Shown here: piece after piece, positions 20,756-29,532 of the stretch
Layout of the letters: every line of letters starts with the position of its first letter
Position numbering within the stretch: position 1 is the first letter of the stretch
DNA from: Armatimonadetes bacterium UBA5352
GTDB lineage: Bacteria; Armatimonadota; Zipacnadia; Zipacnadales; UBA5352
Direction: 5' to 3'
Assembly: GCA_002411015.1 (NCBI GenBank)
Contig: DHPY01000066.1
Coordinates: 1-61,544, forward strand
DNA length: 61,544 bases
Notes under the pieces: generated by a model
Told to the model about the DNA's origin: nothing
The model's input: the letters and a program-made list of their open reading frames with translations, nothing else
Database searches by the model: none
Translations under genes and position numbers: made by a program

Positions 20756-21396
20756 TGCCCGAGGTAGCGCTCTACGACAAGCAGGGCGAGAAGATCGGCC
20801 AGGTCCAGTTGGCCGATGAGGTTTTCGGCGCAGAAGTCAACATGGGTCTTCTTCATCAGGCGGTCGTGGCGATTGAGCGGGGGATGCAGCAGTTCCCTGC
20901 TCGCGCAAAGACCCGGCGCGAGGTTGACCTGACCAAGGCAAAGTGGTACCGGCAGAAGGGCACGGGGCGGGCGCGTCATGGCGCACAGTCCGCTCCGATT
21001 TTCGTCGGCGGCGGCCAGGCCCACGGTCCGACGGGCCCGCGGCGCAAGCCGAAGATGTCGCGCAAGATGCGCCGCAAGGCGCTGAACTCAGCCCTATCGG
21101 CGAAGGTCGCCGACGGCGTTGTGATCATCGTCGACGCGGTCACGGCGGAGGAGTACTCCACCAAGCGCTTCGCTGAGATGCTGAGCGGACTGGGCGCGAG
21201 CGGGCGGACGCTCATGCTGCTCGGCAGCGATGAGGCCCGCAGTGAGAAGGTCTATCGCAGCGGTCGGAACATTCCGAAGCTGATCATGCGCGAGTCGCCG
21301 CACGTGAATGCGCGGGACATCCTCTACGCGCAGACGATCATTATCAGCCAGGCCGGGCTGGCGGCGCTGAGCGAGGGAGTGGAAGCCAGTGCTTAG
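20755..21396 (+). CDS. rplD: 50S ribosomal protein L4
   Basis: L4 lines the exit tunnel and, in E. coli, represses the S10 operon. The 213-residue product shows the tunnel-loop residues KWYRQKGTGRARHGAQ and the downstream GGGQAHGPTGPR block. The start overlaps the rplC stop by 1 nt and the end overlaps rplW by 8 nt, pointing to translational coupling. Confidence 0.97.
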   Translation: MPEVALYDKQGEKIGQVQLADEVFGAEVNMGLLHQAVVAIERGMQQFPARAKTRREVDLTKAKWYRQKGTGRARHGAQSAPIFVGGGQAHGPTGPRRKPKMSRKMRRKALNSALSAKVADGVVIIVDAVTAEEYSTKRFAEMLSGLGASGRTLMLLGSDEARSEKVYRSGRNIPKLIMRESPHVNARDILYAQTIIISQAGLAALSEGVEASA

Positions 21397-21706
21397 CACC
21401 GATCAGATGAACTACTATCGGACCATCATTCGACGTCCGGTGGTCACCGAGAAGAGCATGACGGGCTCGGAAGCGGGCGGGGTGTACACGTTCGAGGTGG
21501 ATCCGAGCGCGAACAAGGTTGAGATTCGGCGCGCGGTTGAGGCGCTATTCAGGGTTGACGTGACGAACGTCAACACGCTGCGAGTGCAGGGAAAGACACG
21601 CCGCCGCAGCTACCGCCACGGCATCGGCCGGACGGCTGAGCGGAAGAAGGCGATGATCACGCTTGCCCCCGGGCAGACGATAGATGTCGTGGAGATGGGC
21701 GGCTGA
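21389..21706 (+). CDS. rplW: 50S ribosomal protein L23
   Basis: L23 sits at the tunnel exit and binds trigger factor and SRP. The product is 105 residues from a GTG at 21389 (GGAG upstream within rplD); an alternative ATG at 21407 would start MNYYRTIIRRPVVTEKS, close to the usual L23 start. The conserved block YTFEVDPSANKVEIRRAVE is present. Confidence 0.95.
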   Translation: MLSTDQMNYYRTIIRRPVVTEKSMTGSEAGGVYTFEVDPSANKVEIRRAVEALFRVDVTNVNTLRVQGKTRRRSYRHGIGRTAERKKAMITLAPGQTIDVVEMGG

Positions 21707-21752
21707 CACCGGCGAGGAGTAGTGCGCACCGACTGACGGGAGTGTGCGATCG

Positions 21753-22589
21753 ATGGCTTTGAAGCGACACAATCCAACGACACCGGGGCGGAGGCAGCTT
21801 GTCACGCCCGGTCGTGCAGGTGTCTCGAAGAAGAAGCCGGAACGGAGCCTGACCACCGGCCGCCGGAACAAGAAGGCGGGCCGCAACACGCACGGTCATG
21901 TGACGGTTCGGCACCAGGGCGGCGGGCACAAACGGCGTCTGCGCGACGTTGACTTCCTGCGCGACAAGGACGGCATCCCTGCGACGGTCGCAGCGATCGA
22001 GTACGATCCGAACCGCTCGGCCCACATCGCGCTGCTGTTCTACGCCGATGGTGAGAAGCGCTACATTGTCGCGCCCGATGGCGTTGGCGAGGGCGCGAAG
22101 GTCATGTCTGGCCCGGCCGCGCCGATCCGCGTGGGCAACTGCCTGCCGCTGGAGAGCATGCCGGTTGGCACGGTTGTGCACTGTGTGGAGCTCACGCCGG
22201 GCAAGGGCGCGCAGCTTGCGCGCAGCGCTGGCTCGGAAGCACAGTATGTTGCGCGCGAGGGCGGCTACGCGCTGCTGAAGCTCCCCTCCGGTGAGATGCG
22301 GATGGTGGACGCGCGCTGTCGCGCGACGATTGGTCGCGTTGGCAACACGGAGCACTCCAATCTGTCCATGGGGAAGGCCGGTCGCAACCGCTGGCACGGC
22401 AAGCGCCCGGCGGTGCGCGGCTCGGTCATGAACCCGGTGGACCACCCGCACGGCGGTGGCGAGGGCAAGGCCCCGATCGGGATGGACTCTCCGCGGAGCC
22501 CGTGGGGTAAGAAGACGCTCGGACTGCGGACACGCAAGAAGAGCAAGCCGTCGAACCGTTTCATCGTGCGCCGGCGGTATGGCCGGTAG
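21753..22589 (+). CDS. rplB: 50S ribosomal protein L2
   Basis: L2 is the largest peptidyl-transferase-associated 50S protein. 278 residues, normal length. It carries GRNTHGHVTVRHQGGGHKRR, the MNPVDHPHGGGEGKAP block with the functional histidine, and the C-terminal RTRKKSKPSNRFIVRRR. The ATG at 21753 (MALKRHNPTTPG) with GGGAG 10 nt upstream is preferred to an in-frame GTG at 21744. Confidence 0.97.
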   Translation: MALKRHNPTTPGRRQLVTPGRAGVSKKKPERSLTTGRRNKKAGRNTHGHVTVRHQGGGHKRRLRDVDFLRDKDGIPATVAAIEYDPNRSAHIALLFYADGEKRYIVAPDGVGEGAKVMSGPAAPIRVGNCLPLESMPVGTVVHCVELTPGKGAQLARSAGSEAQYVAREGGYALLKLPSGEMRMVDARCRATIGRVGNTEHSNLSMGKAGRNRWHGKRPAVRGSVMNPVDHPHGGGEGKAPIGMDSPRSPWGKKTLGLRTRKKSKPSNRFIVRRRYGR

Positions 22590-22626
22590 CGTGAAAATGC
22601 CTTCGCACAGGAGCGAGGCCTGACAG

Positions 22627-22923
22627 ATGGCGAGATCACTGAAGAAGGGTCCGTTCGCGGACAGGCACCTTCTGGACAAGGTGCGGGCGATGAATCGTCA
22701 GGGGGAGAAGAAGATCATACGGACGTGGTCGCGGCGATCGACGATCTTCCCCGACATGGTCGGGCACACGATCGCGGTGTACGACGGACGCAAGCACGTG
22801 CCGGTCTACGTCACCGAGAACATGGTCGGCCACAAGCTGGGCGAGTTCGCCCCCACCCGCAGCTATCGCGGGATGCGCGGCGGGCGTGCCGGGGAGCGCG
22901 TGACGCGTGTAGGTGGCCGCTAA
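22627..22923 (+). CDS. rpsS: 30S ribosomal protein S19
   Basis: S19 binds 16S rRNA in the 30S head and contacts the A-site tRNA. 98 residues: MARSLKKGPFADRHLL, TWSRRSTIFPDMVGHTIAVY, and MVGHKLGEFAPTR. The C-terminus is slightly longer than in E. coli and basic. It is 37 nt after rplB and 15 nt before rplV. Confidence 0.97.
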   Translation: MARSLKKGPFADRHLLDKVRAMNRQGEKKIIRTWSRRSTIFPDMVGHTIAVYDGRKHVPVYVTENMVGHKLGEFAPTRSYRGMRGGRAGERVTRVGGR

Positions 22924-22938
22924 GCAGGGAGACATCCC

Positions 22939-23280
22939 ATGGAAGTCAAGGCACAGGCGAAGTACCTGAGGCGTGGTCCGCGCAAAGTCCGGCGGTATGC
23001 TGAGCTGATCGTGGGCAAAGAAGTAGACGCGGCACGCGCGATCCTTGCGGTGCAGGCGAGTCCGGCGAGCCGGGAGCTCGCTCAGGTCCTTGAATCGGCG
23101 ATAGCCAACGCGGAAAACAACTTTGGCATAGAGCCCGAGGATCTCTCCGTCCGCAGGGCGTTCGTGGACGCAGGCATGACGATTCCGCGGGTCAAGCCTC
23201 GCGCGCGTGGTCGCGCGGATCGGATCCGCAAGCGCACCTGCCATGTGACGGTCGTCGTCACGGACGAGAGCGCGGACTAG
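22939..23280 (+). CDS. rplV: 50S ribosomal protein L22
   Basis: L22 lines the exit tunnel opposite L4. The 113-residue product begins MEVKAQAKYLRRGPRKVRR; its tunnel hairpin is seen as VDAGMTIPRVKPRARGRADR, the place where macrolide-resistance changes arise in other bacteria. Here it looks wild type. Confidence 0.97.
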   Translation: MEVKAQAKYLRRGPRKVRRYAELIVGKEVDAARAILAVQASPASRELAQVLESAIANAENNFGIEPEDLSVRRAFVDAGMTIPRVKPRARGRADRIRKRTCHVTVVVTDESAD

Positions 23281-23343
23281 GGCGTGCCAGTATAAGCCGC
23301 CGCCCCATGAGCGGCGAAGCACTGCCAGGGAGCTGAAGACCGG

Positions 23344-24288
23344 ATGGGTCAGAAAGTACATCCTTACGGATTCCGTCTCGGGATTATTCGCGATACGCGG
23401 AGCAAGTGGTTCGCGGAAGGCCGCGAGTACCGGGATCTGCTGGTGGAGGACCTTCAGGCGCGCAGGATCATCCATGAGCGCCACCACCACGCAGGTATCT
23501 CGGACATCCTCATCGAGCGCGCGGCGGGCACAACCACCGTGACCATCGAGAGCGCGAAGCCCGGCATCATCATCGGCCGCGGCGGCGGCGACGTCGACAA
23601 GCTTCGCCGTGATCTGGACCGTTTCATGTCCGGACGAGTGCGCGTCAACGTCGAGGAGACCAAAAACCCTGAGCAGAACGCGCAGCTTATCGCTGAGGAG
23701 ATCGCGGGCCAGATCGAGCGGCGTGCCTCGATCCGCCGGGCGATGTCCCAGGCGATGGAGCGGGCGGAGCGTGTGGGCGTGAATGGCATCCGGATCGCGG
23801 TCAGCGGGCGACTGATGGGCGCCGAGATTGCCCGCACGGAGCGCGTAGGGCCGCTGGGGAGCGTCCCGCTGCACACGCTGCGGGCTGACATCTCACGCGG
23901 CTTCTCCGAGGCGGGCACCGGCTACGGGCACATAGGCGTCCAGGTCCTGGTGTGCAACGGGATCATCCTGCCGCCGCCGCCGTCGCCACCCGAGGGGCAG
24001 CGTGAGGTCGAGGCCGACGCGGCCGAGGGGGCGGAGACAGTGACCATCAGCGAGGCCGCGGCACCGGAGGCCGCCGCGCCGGTCTCGGTTCGGCCCGCTT
24101 CTGGACCGGCCGCCGGCGCCGAGCCTGCCGAGCTTGACGAACTGCTTGCCGAGTCCGGAAGTGAGAGTGCGGCGAACGTGGCCGCATCCGCGGTTCAGGC
24201 CGCAGCGCCGGTCCAGGCCGAGTCGGCCGCTCCCGGCGCGGAGAACGAGACCAACGCCGAGGAGGCTACCGGCGATGTTGATGCCTAA
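23344..24288 (+). CDS. rpsC: 30S ribosomal protein S3 with long C-terminal tail
   Basis: S3 guards mRNA entry and has ribosomal helicase activity with S4. Residues 1-210 are typical: MGQKVHPYGFRLG, the KH motif IIIGRGGGDVDKLRRDL, and GRLMGAEIARTE with a C-terminal domain ending GIQVLVCNG-like (GVQVLVCNGIILP). About 100 further residues rich in Ala, Glu, Pro and Ser with no basic character follow, probably disordered and acidic; the total of 314 compares with the usual 210-235. The end overlaps the rplP start by 14 nt in another frame, so the tail also forms the translational coupling site. Confidence 0.96.
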   Translation: MGQKVHPYGFRLGIIRDTRSKWFAEGREYRDLLVEDLQARRIIHERHHHAGISDILIERAAGTTTVTIESAKPGIIIGRGGGDVDKLRRDLDRFMSGRVRVNVEETKNPEQNAQLIAEEIAGQIERRASIRRAMSQAMERAERVGVNGIRIAVSGRLMGAEIARTERVGPLGSVPLHTLRADISRGFSEAGTGYGHIGVQVLVCNGIILPPPPSPPEGQREVEADAAEGAETVTISEAAAPEAAAPVSVRPASGPAAGAEPAELDELLAESGSESAANVAASAVQAAAPVQAESAAPGAENETNAEEATGDVDA

Positions 24289-24691
24289 GAGAACCAAGTA
24301 CAGGAAGCACCACCGCGGGCGTATGCGCGGCAAGTCGTATCGCGGCTGCAACGTGGACTTCGGCGACTTCGGCCTGATGGCGCTTGAACCGTCGTGGATC
24401 ACATCGCGCCAGATCGAGGCTGCTCGTATCGCCATGACCCGCTACGCGCAGCGTGGCGGCAAGGTCTGGATACGCATCTTTCCTGACAAGCCCGTGACCA
24501 AGCGTGGCCAGGAGATGCCGATGGGTAAGGGCAAGGGCGCTCCGGAGTATTTCGTGGCTGTCGTCAAGCCGGGGCGGATTATGTTCGAGATGGCCGGCGT
24601 CGAGCCGGAGGTCGCCCGTGAGGCGATGCGACTTGCGGCGCACAAGCTGCCGATCAAGACGCAGTTTGTGACCCGGGAGGAGCAGGATTAA
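24275..24691 (+). CDS. rplP: 50S ribosomal protein L16
   Basis: L16 positions the A-site tRNA acceptor arm. 138 residues with MPKRTKYRKHHRGRMRGKSY and the functional loop RIFPDKPVTKRGQEMPMGKG, including the Arg that is hydroxylated in some bacteria. The ATG at 24275 has GAGGAGG 9 nt upstream, inside rpsC; a second ATG at 24281 has poorer spacing. The stop overlaps the rpmC start (TAATG). Confidence 0.97.
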   Translation: MLMPKRTKYRKHHRGRMRGKSYRGCNVDFGDFGLMALEPSWITSRQIEAARIAMTRYAQRGGKVWIRIFPDKPVTKRGQEMPMGKGKGAPEYFVAVVKPGRIMFEMAGVEPEVAREAMRLAAHKLPIKTQFVTREEQD

Positions 24692-24936
24692 TGCTTATGC
24701 CTGATGACGCGAAGAGCACGCGTGCGTTCATAGAGGACTGCCGAGACGCAACGGACGACGAGTTGATAGAGCTGCGCGCACAGGTGACGGAGAGTTTGCA
24801 GAACCTGCGCTTCCGCAGCGCCTCGGGGCAGATTGACGACCCGAAGCGGATCCGGAAGTATCGCAAGGCTATCGCCCGGATCAACACGATACTGCACGAG
24901 CGCGAGTTGGGCATCAACCAGGCCCGCCCAGCGTAA
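24691..24936 (+). CDS. rpmC: 50S ribosomal protein L29
   Basis: L29 sits near the tunnel exit with L23. 81 residues, a little longer than usual because of an N-terminal extension (MLMPDDAKSTRAFIEDCRDA) ahead of the helical core DDELIELRAQVTESLQNLRF and RKYRKAIARINTILHERE. GGGAGGAG inside the end of rplP provides the ribosome binding site. Confidence 0.94.
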   Translation: MLMPDDAKSTRAFIEDCRDATDDELIELRAQVTESLQNLRFRSASGQIDDPKRIRKYRKAIARINTILHERELGINQARPA

Positions 24937-24951
24937 AGAGAGGCAACCGCC

Positions 24952-25212
24952 ATGAGCGAGCGCACAGGAAAGAAGCCGACCCGTGAGGGCTTCGTTGTCA
25001 GTGACAAGATGGACAAGACGGTCGTGGTCGAAGTCGAGAGGACGACAAGACACCCGCTCTACGCGAAGGTGCTCCGGCGCACCACCAAGTTCAAGGCGCA
25101 TGATGAGCGCAATGAGTGCAGGACCGGGGACCAGGTTCGGATCATGGAGTGCCGGCCGCTGAGCAAGGACAAGTCGTGGCGCGTAGTGGAGATCTTGCGC
25201 CGCGCCAAGTAG
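24952..25212 (+). CDS. rpsQ: 30S ribosomal protein S17
   Basis: S17 is a primary 16S rRNA-binding protein with an OB fold. 86 residues: GFVVSDKMDKTVVVEVER, HPLYAKVLRRTTKFKAHDE and GDQVRIMECRPLSKDKSWRV. In most bacteria rplN follows; here an EF-G paralogue gene begins 54 nt downstream. Confidence 0.97.
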   Translation: MSERTGKKPTREGFVVSDKMDKTVVVEVERTTRHPLYAKVLRRTTKFKAHDERNECRTGDQVRIMECRPLSKDKSWRVVEILRRAK

Positions 25213-25266
25213 CGGGTCCGCTTCCGTTCGGCCCGTCGTTCACTGCATCGCTTGGAGGAAACGAAC

Positions 25267-27333
25267 GTGAGCTGGCAACCTGAGAATCTGCGCAACGTCG
25301 CCATCATCGGCCACCGCGGCGTGGGCAAGACCTCGCTGAACGAGGCGCTGCTGCACACGGCCGGGGCGATCAACCAGCTCGGCTCAGTCGATACCGGAAC
25401 CGCTACCGCGGATTTCGAGGAGCAGGAGCGGGAGCGCAAGATCTCCATCTCACCCGCACTGTGTCACTTCGAGCACCGCAACTCGAAGGTGAACCTCATT
25501 GACTGCCCGGGGTACTCAGAGTTCTACGTGGACGCGCTCTACGGTCTCTGGGCCGTCGACAACGCCCTCCTCACGATCAGTGCGGTTGCCGGCGTCGAGG
25601 TTCACACGATCAAGATGTATGACGCGGCCCGGCAGATGGGCGTCCGGCTCATCGGCGTCGTCAACAAGCTCGATGCCGAGCGTGCAGATTTCGCGGCGGC
25701 TGTGGCGAGCATGAACGAGAGCCTGGCCGACTGCGAGGCAGTAGCCGTGCAGCTTCCGATCGGCGAAGGCGCCGGCTTTTCCGGTGTCGTTGATCTTCTC
25801 GCCGGGAAAGCCTGGGTGGACGGGAAGAAGGCAGATGTGCCGGTCGACCTGGCCGATGAGGTGGAGGAGGCGCGCGAGGCGCTCATAGACGCCGTTGCCG
25901 CGACCGACGAGGACCTCATGGTGCAGTACTTCGATGCGGGCACTCTGACTGAGGAGGAACTGCTGGGTGGCTTGAAGGCGGCGATTCGGGCGGGGATGAT
26001 CCTCCCCGTCGTAGCCGCAAGCGCGACGAAGCAGATCGGAGTGGCGGCTCTGATGGACTTCCTCGTGGATGCCGCGGTCTCTCCGGCGGACGTTGCGCCG
26101 AGGACGGGGCTTGCCGCCGACCAGGAGGTCGAGGTTGCCGGCGACGCGAGCGGCGATCCCGTGCTCATCTGCTTCAAGACCCTCAGCGATCCGTACGTCG
26201 GCCGCATCAGCCTCTTGCGCGTCCTGCGCGGGACGGTGAAGTCGGACCAGGATGTATACAACAGCGGCAACGGCGAGCGCGAACGGCTCTCCGGCCTGGC
26301 AACCAACCAGGCACACTCGACAAGCAACGTGAGCGAACTGGTTGCCGGCGACATGGGCTCGGCGGTACGGCTCGAGGACACCTCGACCGGCGATACGCTG
26401 AGCACGCAGAACAGCAAGCTGCGCATCCCGCCGCCCGAGACGCCGGACTCGATGTATGCCGTCGCAGTGACCGCCGCAACCCGCGCTGACGCGGACAAGA
26501 TGTCAGACGCACTCTCCCGGCTGACCTCCGAGGACATGGGGCTCAAGTACGTGCGCAACGTTGAGACCGGGGAACTGCTGCTGAAGGGCCTCGGCCCGAT
26601 GCATCTGGATGTTGCGGTTGCGAAGCTGCGCGATCAGTACGATGTTGACGTGCAGATGAGCGAGCCGCGCGTGGCGTATCGCGAGACGATCCGCAAGTCA
26701 GTGCGCGTTCAGGGCCGGCACAAGAAGCAGACGGGTGGCCGCGGGCAGTTCGGGGACGTCTGGATCCGCGTGGAGCCGATGGAGCGTGGGGCAGGCTTCG
26801 AGTTCGTGAACGAAGTGAAGGGCGGCTCGGTCCCGACGAACTATATTCCCGCGGTCGAGAAGGGCGTCCGTGCGGGGATGGAAAAGGGCCTCGTTGCGGG
26901 CTTCCCGGTCGTAGACTTCCGCGTCATTCTCGACGACGGCAGCGCTCATCCGGTTGACAGCTCGGACATGGCTTTCCAGCTTGCGGCCGGTATCGGCCTG
27001 CGGGCAGCTCTTGAGCAGGCCGACACGGTGCTCCTTGAGCCGATCATGAACGTGACAGTCATCGGTCCCGAGGACATCATGGGGGATATCATGAGCGACC
27101 TGAACTCCAAGCGCGGTCGCATTCTCGGAACCGATCAGGTAGGGACGATGCAGGCGATCAAGGCGCAGGTGCCACAGAGTGAGATGATGCGGTACGCGGC
27201 CGACCTTCGCTCGATCTCCCAGGGCCGCGCGAGCTACGAGGTGGAGTTCTCCCACTACGAGGAGCTGCCGCCGCACATGGCCGAGCAGGTGATCGCCCAG
27301 GCGAAGCAGGCCGGCAAGGGCGACGAGGAGTAA
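25267..27333 (+). CDS. Divergent EF-G paralogue (EF-G2 type)
   Basis: A translational GTPase of 688 residues with the full five-domain EF-G length, but altered G motifs. G1 is GHRGVGKT (15-22). Switch I reads ERERKISI, with S60 where EF-G has the Mg-coordinating Thr. G3 is DCPGYSEF, with Y83 in place of the catalytic His. G4 is NKLD. These changes, especially Tyr for His, recall the FusA2/EF-G2 group of actinobacteria. The GGRGQFGDV block of domain IV is present. The GTG at 25267 has GGAGGAA 6 nt upstream; the TTG at 25252 would overlap that ribosome binding site. It lies between rpsQ and rplN within the ribosomal protein cluster, an unusual site. The exact role of EF-G2 is unsettled; a slower or specialised GTPase is the likely idea. 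Confidence 0.93.
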   Translation: MSWQPENLRNVAIIGHRGVGKTSLNEALLHTAGAINQLGSVDTGTATADFEEQERERKISISPALCHFEHRNSKVNLIDCPGYSEFYVDALYGLWAVDNALLTISAVAGVEVHTIKMYDAARQMGVRLIGVVNKLDAERADFAAAVASMNESLADCEAVAVQLPIGEGAGFSGVVDLLAGKAWVDGKKADVPVDLADEVEEAREALIDAVAATDEDLMVQYFDAGTLTEEELLGGLKAAIRAGMILPVVAASATKQIGVAALMDFLVDAAVSPADVAPRTGLAADQEVEVAGDASGDPVLICFKTLSDPYVGRISLLRVLRGTVKSDQDVYNSGNGERERLSGLATNQAHSTSNVSELVAGDMGSAVRLEDTSTGDTLSTQNSKLRIPPPETPDSMYAVAVTAATRADADKMSDALSRLTSEDMGLKYVRNVETGELLLKGLGPMHLDVAVAKLRDQYDVDVQMSEPRVAYRETIRKSVRVQGRHKKQTGGRGQFGDVWIRVEPMERGAGFEFVNEVKGGSVPTNYIPAVEKGVRAGMEKGLVAGFPVVDFRVILDDGSAHPVDSSDMAFQLAAGIGLRAALEQADTVLLEPIMNVTVIGPEDIMGDIMSDLNSKRGRILGTDQVGTMQAIKAQVPQSEMMRYAADLRSISQGRASYEVEFSHYEELPPHMAEQVIAQAKQAGKGDEE

Positions 27334-27382
27334 ATCCGCCGCGACCGTTGGCGCAGGCAGCAGCAGATGCGAGGTAGGCACG

Positions 27383-27751
27383 ATGATACAGACGACAACC
27401 CGGCTCAGGGTAGCTGACAATTCTGGTGTTCGAGAGCTGTACTGCATTCGCGTGATGGGAAGGGGGCGTTCGACGGTCGCGTCGCTGGGCGATGAGATCA
27501 TCTGCTCGACCAAAGCGGTGACGCCGCAGAGCCCGATCGCGAAGGGGACCGTTGTGCGGGCGGTGATTGTACGCTGCCGCGACAAGGTTCAGCGCAGGGA
27601 CGGCACCGTCATCAACTTCGATGACAACGCGGCCGTGATCGTGGACGAGAACAAGAACCCGCAATGCACGCGCGTGTTCGGCCCGGTCGCACGTGAGCTT
27701 CGCGACAGAGAGTACATGAGGATCGTGTCTCTGGCCCCTGAGGTCATCTGA
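27383..27751 (+). CDS. rplN: 50S ribosomal protein L14
   Basis: L14 contributes to the subunit bridge B8. 122 residues, canonical: MIQTTTRLRVADNSGVRELYC-like start, AVTPQSPIAKGTVVRAVIVR, FDDNAAVIVDENKNPQCTRV and GPVARELRDREYMRIVSLAPEV. Confidence 0.97.
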   Translation: MIQTTTRLRVADNSGVRELYCIRVMGRGRSTVASLGDEIICSTKAVTPQSPIAKGTVVRAVIVRCRDKVQRRDGTVINFDDNAAVIVDENKNPQCTRVFGPVARELRDREYMRIVSLAPEVI

Positions 27752-27776
27752 GACACTCCGGGAGATGTGAGCAGCG

Positions 27777-28124
27777 ATGGCCAAGACGAAGATGCAGATA
27801 CGGGTTGGCGACACCGTTGAGGTGATCGCCGGCAAGGACCGCTCGACGCCCAAGCGGGTTCGGCGAGGCAAGGTCATTGACGTTGATCCGGATAACAACA
27901 AGGTGACGGTGGACGGTCTGAACGTCGTCAAGAAGGCGGTCCGCCAGACGCAGCAGATGCGCCAGGGCGGGATCGTAGCGACGCCTGCGGCGATGGATGC
28001 ATCGAACGTGATGCTCGTGTGCGGTTCATGTGACAAGCGCACGCGGATCGGCAAGCGTGTGGGCGACGACGGCAATAAGGTCCGCGTCTGCAAGAAGTGC
28101 GGCGCGGATATCACTCAGGAGTAG
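27777..28124 (+). CDS. rplX: 50S ribosomal protein L24, zinc-binding form
   Basis: L24 is an early 50S assembly protein. 115 residues with the KOW motif VGDTVEVIAGKDRS and QGGIVATPAAMDASNVMLV. The C-terminal part contains CGSC and CKKC separated by about 20 residues, the Cys4 form of L24 found in many bacteria but not in E. coli. Confidence 0.97.
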   Translation: MAKTKMQIRVGDTVEVIAGKDRSTPKRVRRGKVIDVDPDNNKVTVDGLNVVKKAVRQTQQMRQGGIVATPAAMDASNVMLVCGSCDKRTRIGKRVGDDGNKVRVCKKCGADITQE

Positions 28125-28217
28125 CGGCGGCCGCCGGAAGACAGGGAGCCGTGCCAGGTCCAACTGGGGAGACTGTTCACAGAGGCGGCTCAGGCCGCCG
28201 GGATCGGTGAGAGTGCG

Positions 28218-28799
28218 ATGGCAGACGCAGAGGTCCGACAGACAACTGAGACCGTGAAGCCACGGTTGAGGCAGCGGTTCGAGGACGAGTACACGCCCCG
28301 TCTCGTCGAGCGCTTCGGGTATGACAACGTGTGGCGGGTTCCGCGGCCGCGCAAGGTCAGCCTGAACATGACGGTTCCTGAGGCGGACACGGACATCGAG
28401 GCGCTTGATCGTGCTCGGCGCGAGCTTGCCCTCATTGCCGGGCAGCAGCCGGCCGTGACGCGGGCGAAGCGAGCGATCTCGAACTTCGGGATCCGCAAGG
28501 GCCAGCCGATCGGGCTGCGCGTGACGCTGCGCGGTGCACGGATGTGGGAGTTCCTGGATCGCCTGTTCAATGTGGCGCTTCCGCGCATCCGTGACTTCCG
28601 CGGGCTACCCGCGGACGCCTTCGACGGTCGTGGCAACTACAGCATGGGGATAACCGATGAACTGATCTTCCCCGAGCTGAGCTACGACGACGTGGAGTCA
28701 TCGCGTGGTCTGGACATCACGATCGTCACGACGGCCCAGACAGATGAGGAGGCCCGGGAGCTGCTGACCGCGATGGGGCTGCCCCTGGCCCGTGGTTAG
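28218..28799 (+). CDS. rplE: 50S ribosomal protein L5
   Basis: L5 binds 5S rRNA and contacts P-site tRNA. 193 residues with PRPRKVSLNMTVPEAD, ITGQQPVVTRAKRAI-like (IAGQQPAVTRAKRAISNFGI), RDFRGLPADAFDGRGNYS and the C-terminal LDITIVTTAQTDEEARELL. About 10 residues longer than usual at the N-terminus; the ATG at 28218 is the only good start. Confidence 0.97.
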   Translation: MADAEVRQTTETVKPRLRQRFEDEYTPRLVERFGYDNVWRVPRPRKVSLNMTVPEADTDIEALDRARRELALIAGQQPAVTRAKRAISNFGIRKGQPIGLRVTLRGARMWEFLDRLFNVALPRIRDFRGLPADAFDGRGNYSMGITDELIFPELSYDDVESSRGLDITIVTTAQTDEEARELLTAMGLPLARG

Positions 28800-28825
28800 C
28801 CAAGCAGGCACGGGAGGCGCACAAG

Positions 28826-29011
28826 ATGGCGAAGAAGTCGTGGATAAACGATGCCCGGACCAAGCACAAGTTTGACACGCGGGACTACAACCGCTGTCAG
28901 TTGTGCGGCAGGCGGCGCGGCTACATGCGGAGGTTCGGTGTCTGCCGGATTTGCTTCCGCGAGAACGCGCTCGAGGGGAACATCCCCGGCATCCGCAAGT
29001 CGAGTTGGTAG
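28826..29011 (+). CDS. rpsN: 30S ribosomal protein S14, zinc-binding type Z
   Basis: The 61-residue zinc form of S14, with ligands C24, C27, C40 and C43 in RCQLCGRRRGYMRRFGVCRIC. It starts MAKKSWI and ends IPGIRKSSW, both typical. A long zinc-free S14 is not seen in the window. Confidence 0.97.
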   Translation: MAKKSWINDARTKHKFDTRDYNRCQLCGRRRGYMRRFGVCRICFRENALEGNIPGIRKSSW

Positions 29012-29111
29012 ACGGTCGGCGGCTCTAAAGGCCCCCGCGCGAGTCTGAACCTGAAGGAACGCTCCCCAGATGCATGGAGGCCGCAGAAGCTGCGGCCACG
29101 GGAGGAGAAGA

Positions 29112-29507
29112 ATGGCAGTCCTGACAGATCCAATCTCAGATATGCTCACCCGCGTGCGAAACGCAGCGCTCGCCCGCCACCTTGACGTGGACGTTCCGGT
29201 CTCCAAGATCCACCTGGAGATCGCGAAGATCCTGCACCGCGAAGGCTACATCCGCGGTTACCAGCTCATCAACCGTGGGCGGACGGTTCGCATACGCCTG
29301 CGCTACGACGAGCACCGGATGCCGGTCCTGCAGGGGCTCAAGCGCGTCAGCAAGCCCGGCCGCCGCGTCTATCGGGGCAAGGACGACCTGCCGCGCGTGC
29401 TCGGCGGACTGGGCGTCGCGATCATCAGCACGAGCCAGGGCGTGATGACGGACCGTGATGCCCGCAAGCGCGGCATCGGCGGCGAAGTCGTCGGCGAGAT
29501 CTGGTAG
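29112..29507 (+). CDS. rpsH: 30S ribosomal protein S8
   Basis: S8 binds helix 21 of 16S rRNA and represses the spc operon in E. coli. 131 residues: DPISDMLTRVRNA, LKRVSKPGRRVYRGKDDLPR and the C-terminal ISTSQGVMTDRDARKRGIGG with the rRNA-contacting STSQGV loop. GGAGGAGAAG is just upstream of the ATG at 29112. Confidence 0.97.
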   Translation: MAVLTDPISDMLTRVRNAALARHLDVDVPVSKIHLEIAKILHREGYIRGYQLINRGRTVRIRLRYDEHRMPVLQGLKRVSKPGRRVYRGKDDLPRVLGGLGVAIISTSQGVMTDRDARKRGIGGEVVGEIW

Positions 29508-29532
29508 TTCGGCAAGACAGGGAGAAAACGCC

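Noticed and set aside
25252..25266. TTG start for the EF-G2 gene
   Set aside because: It overlaps the GGAGG that serves the GTG at 25267.
25267..27333. Calling this gene a Tet(M)-type ribosomal protection protein
   Set aside because: The Tyr at the catalytic His, the switch I sequence and the rpsQ-rplN location fit EF-G2 better; Tet(M) keeps DTPGH.
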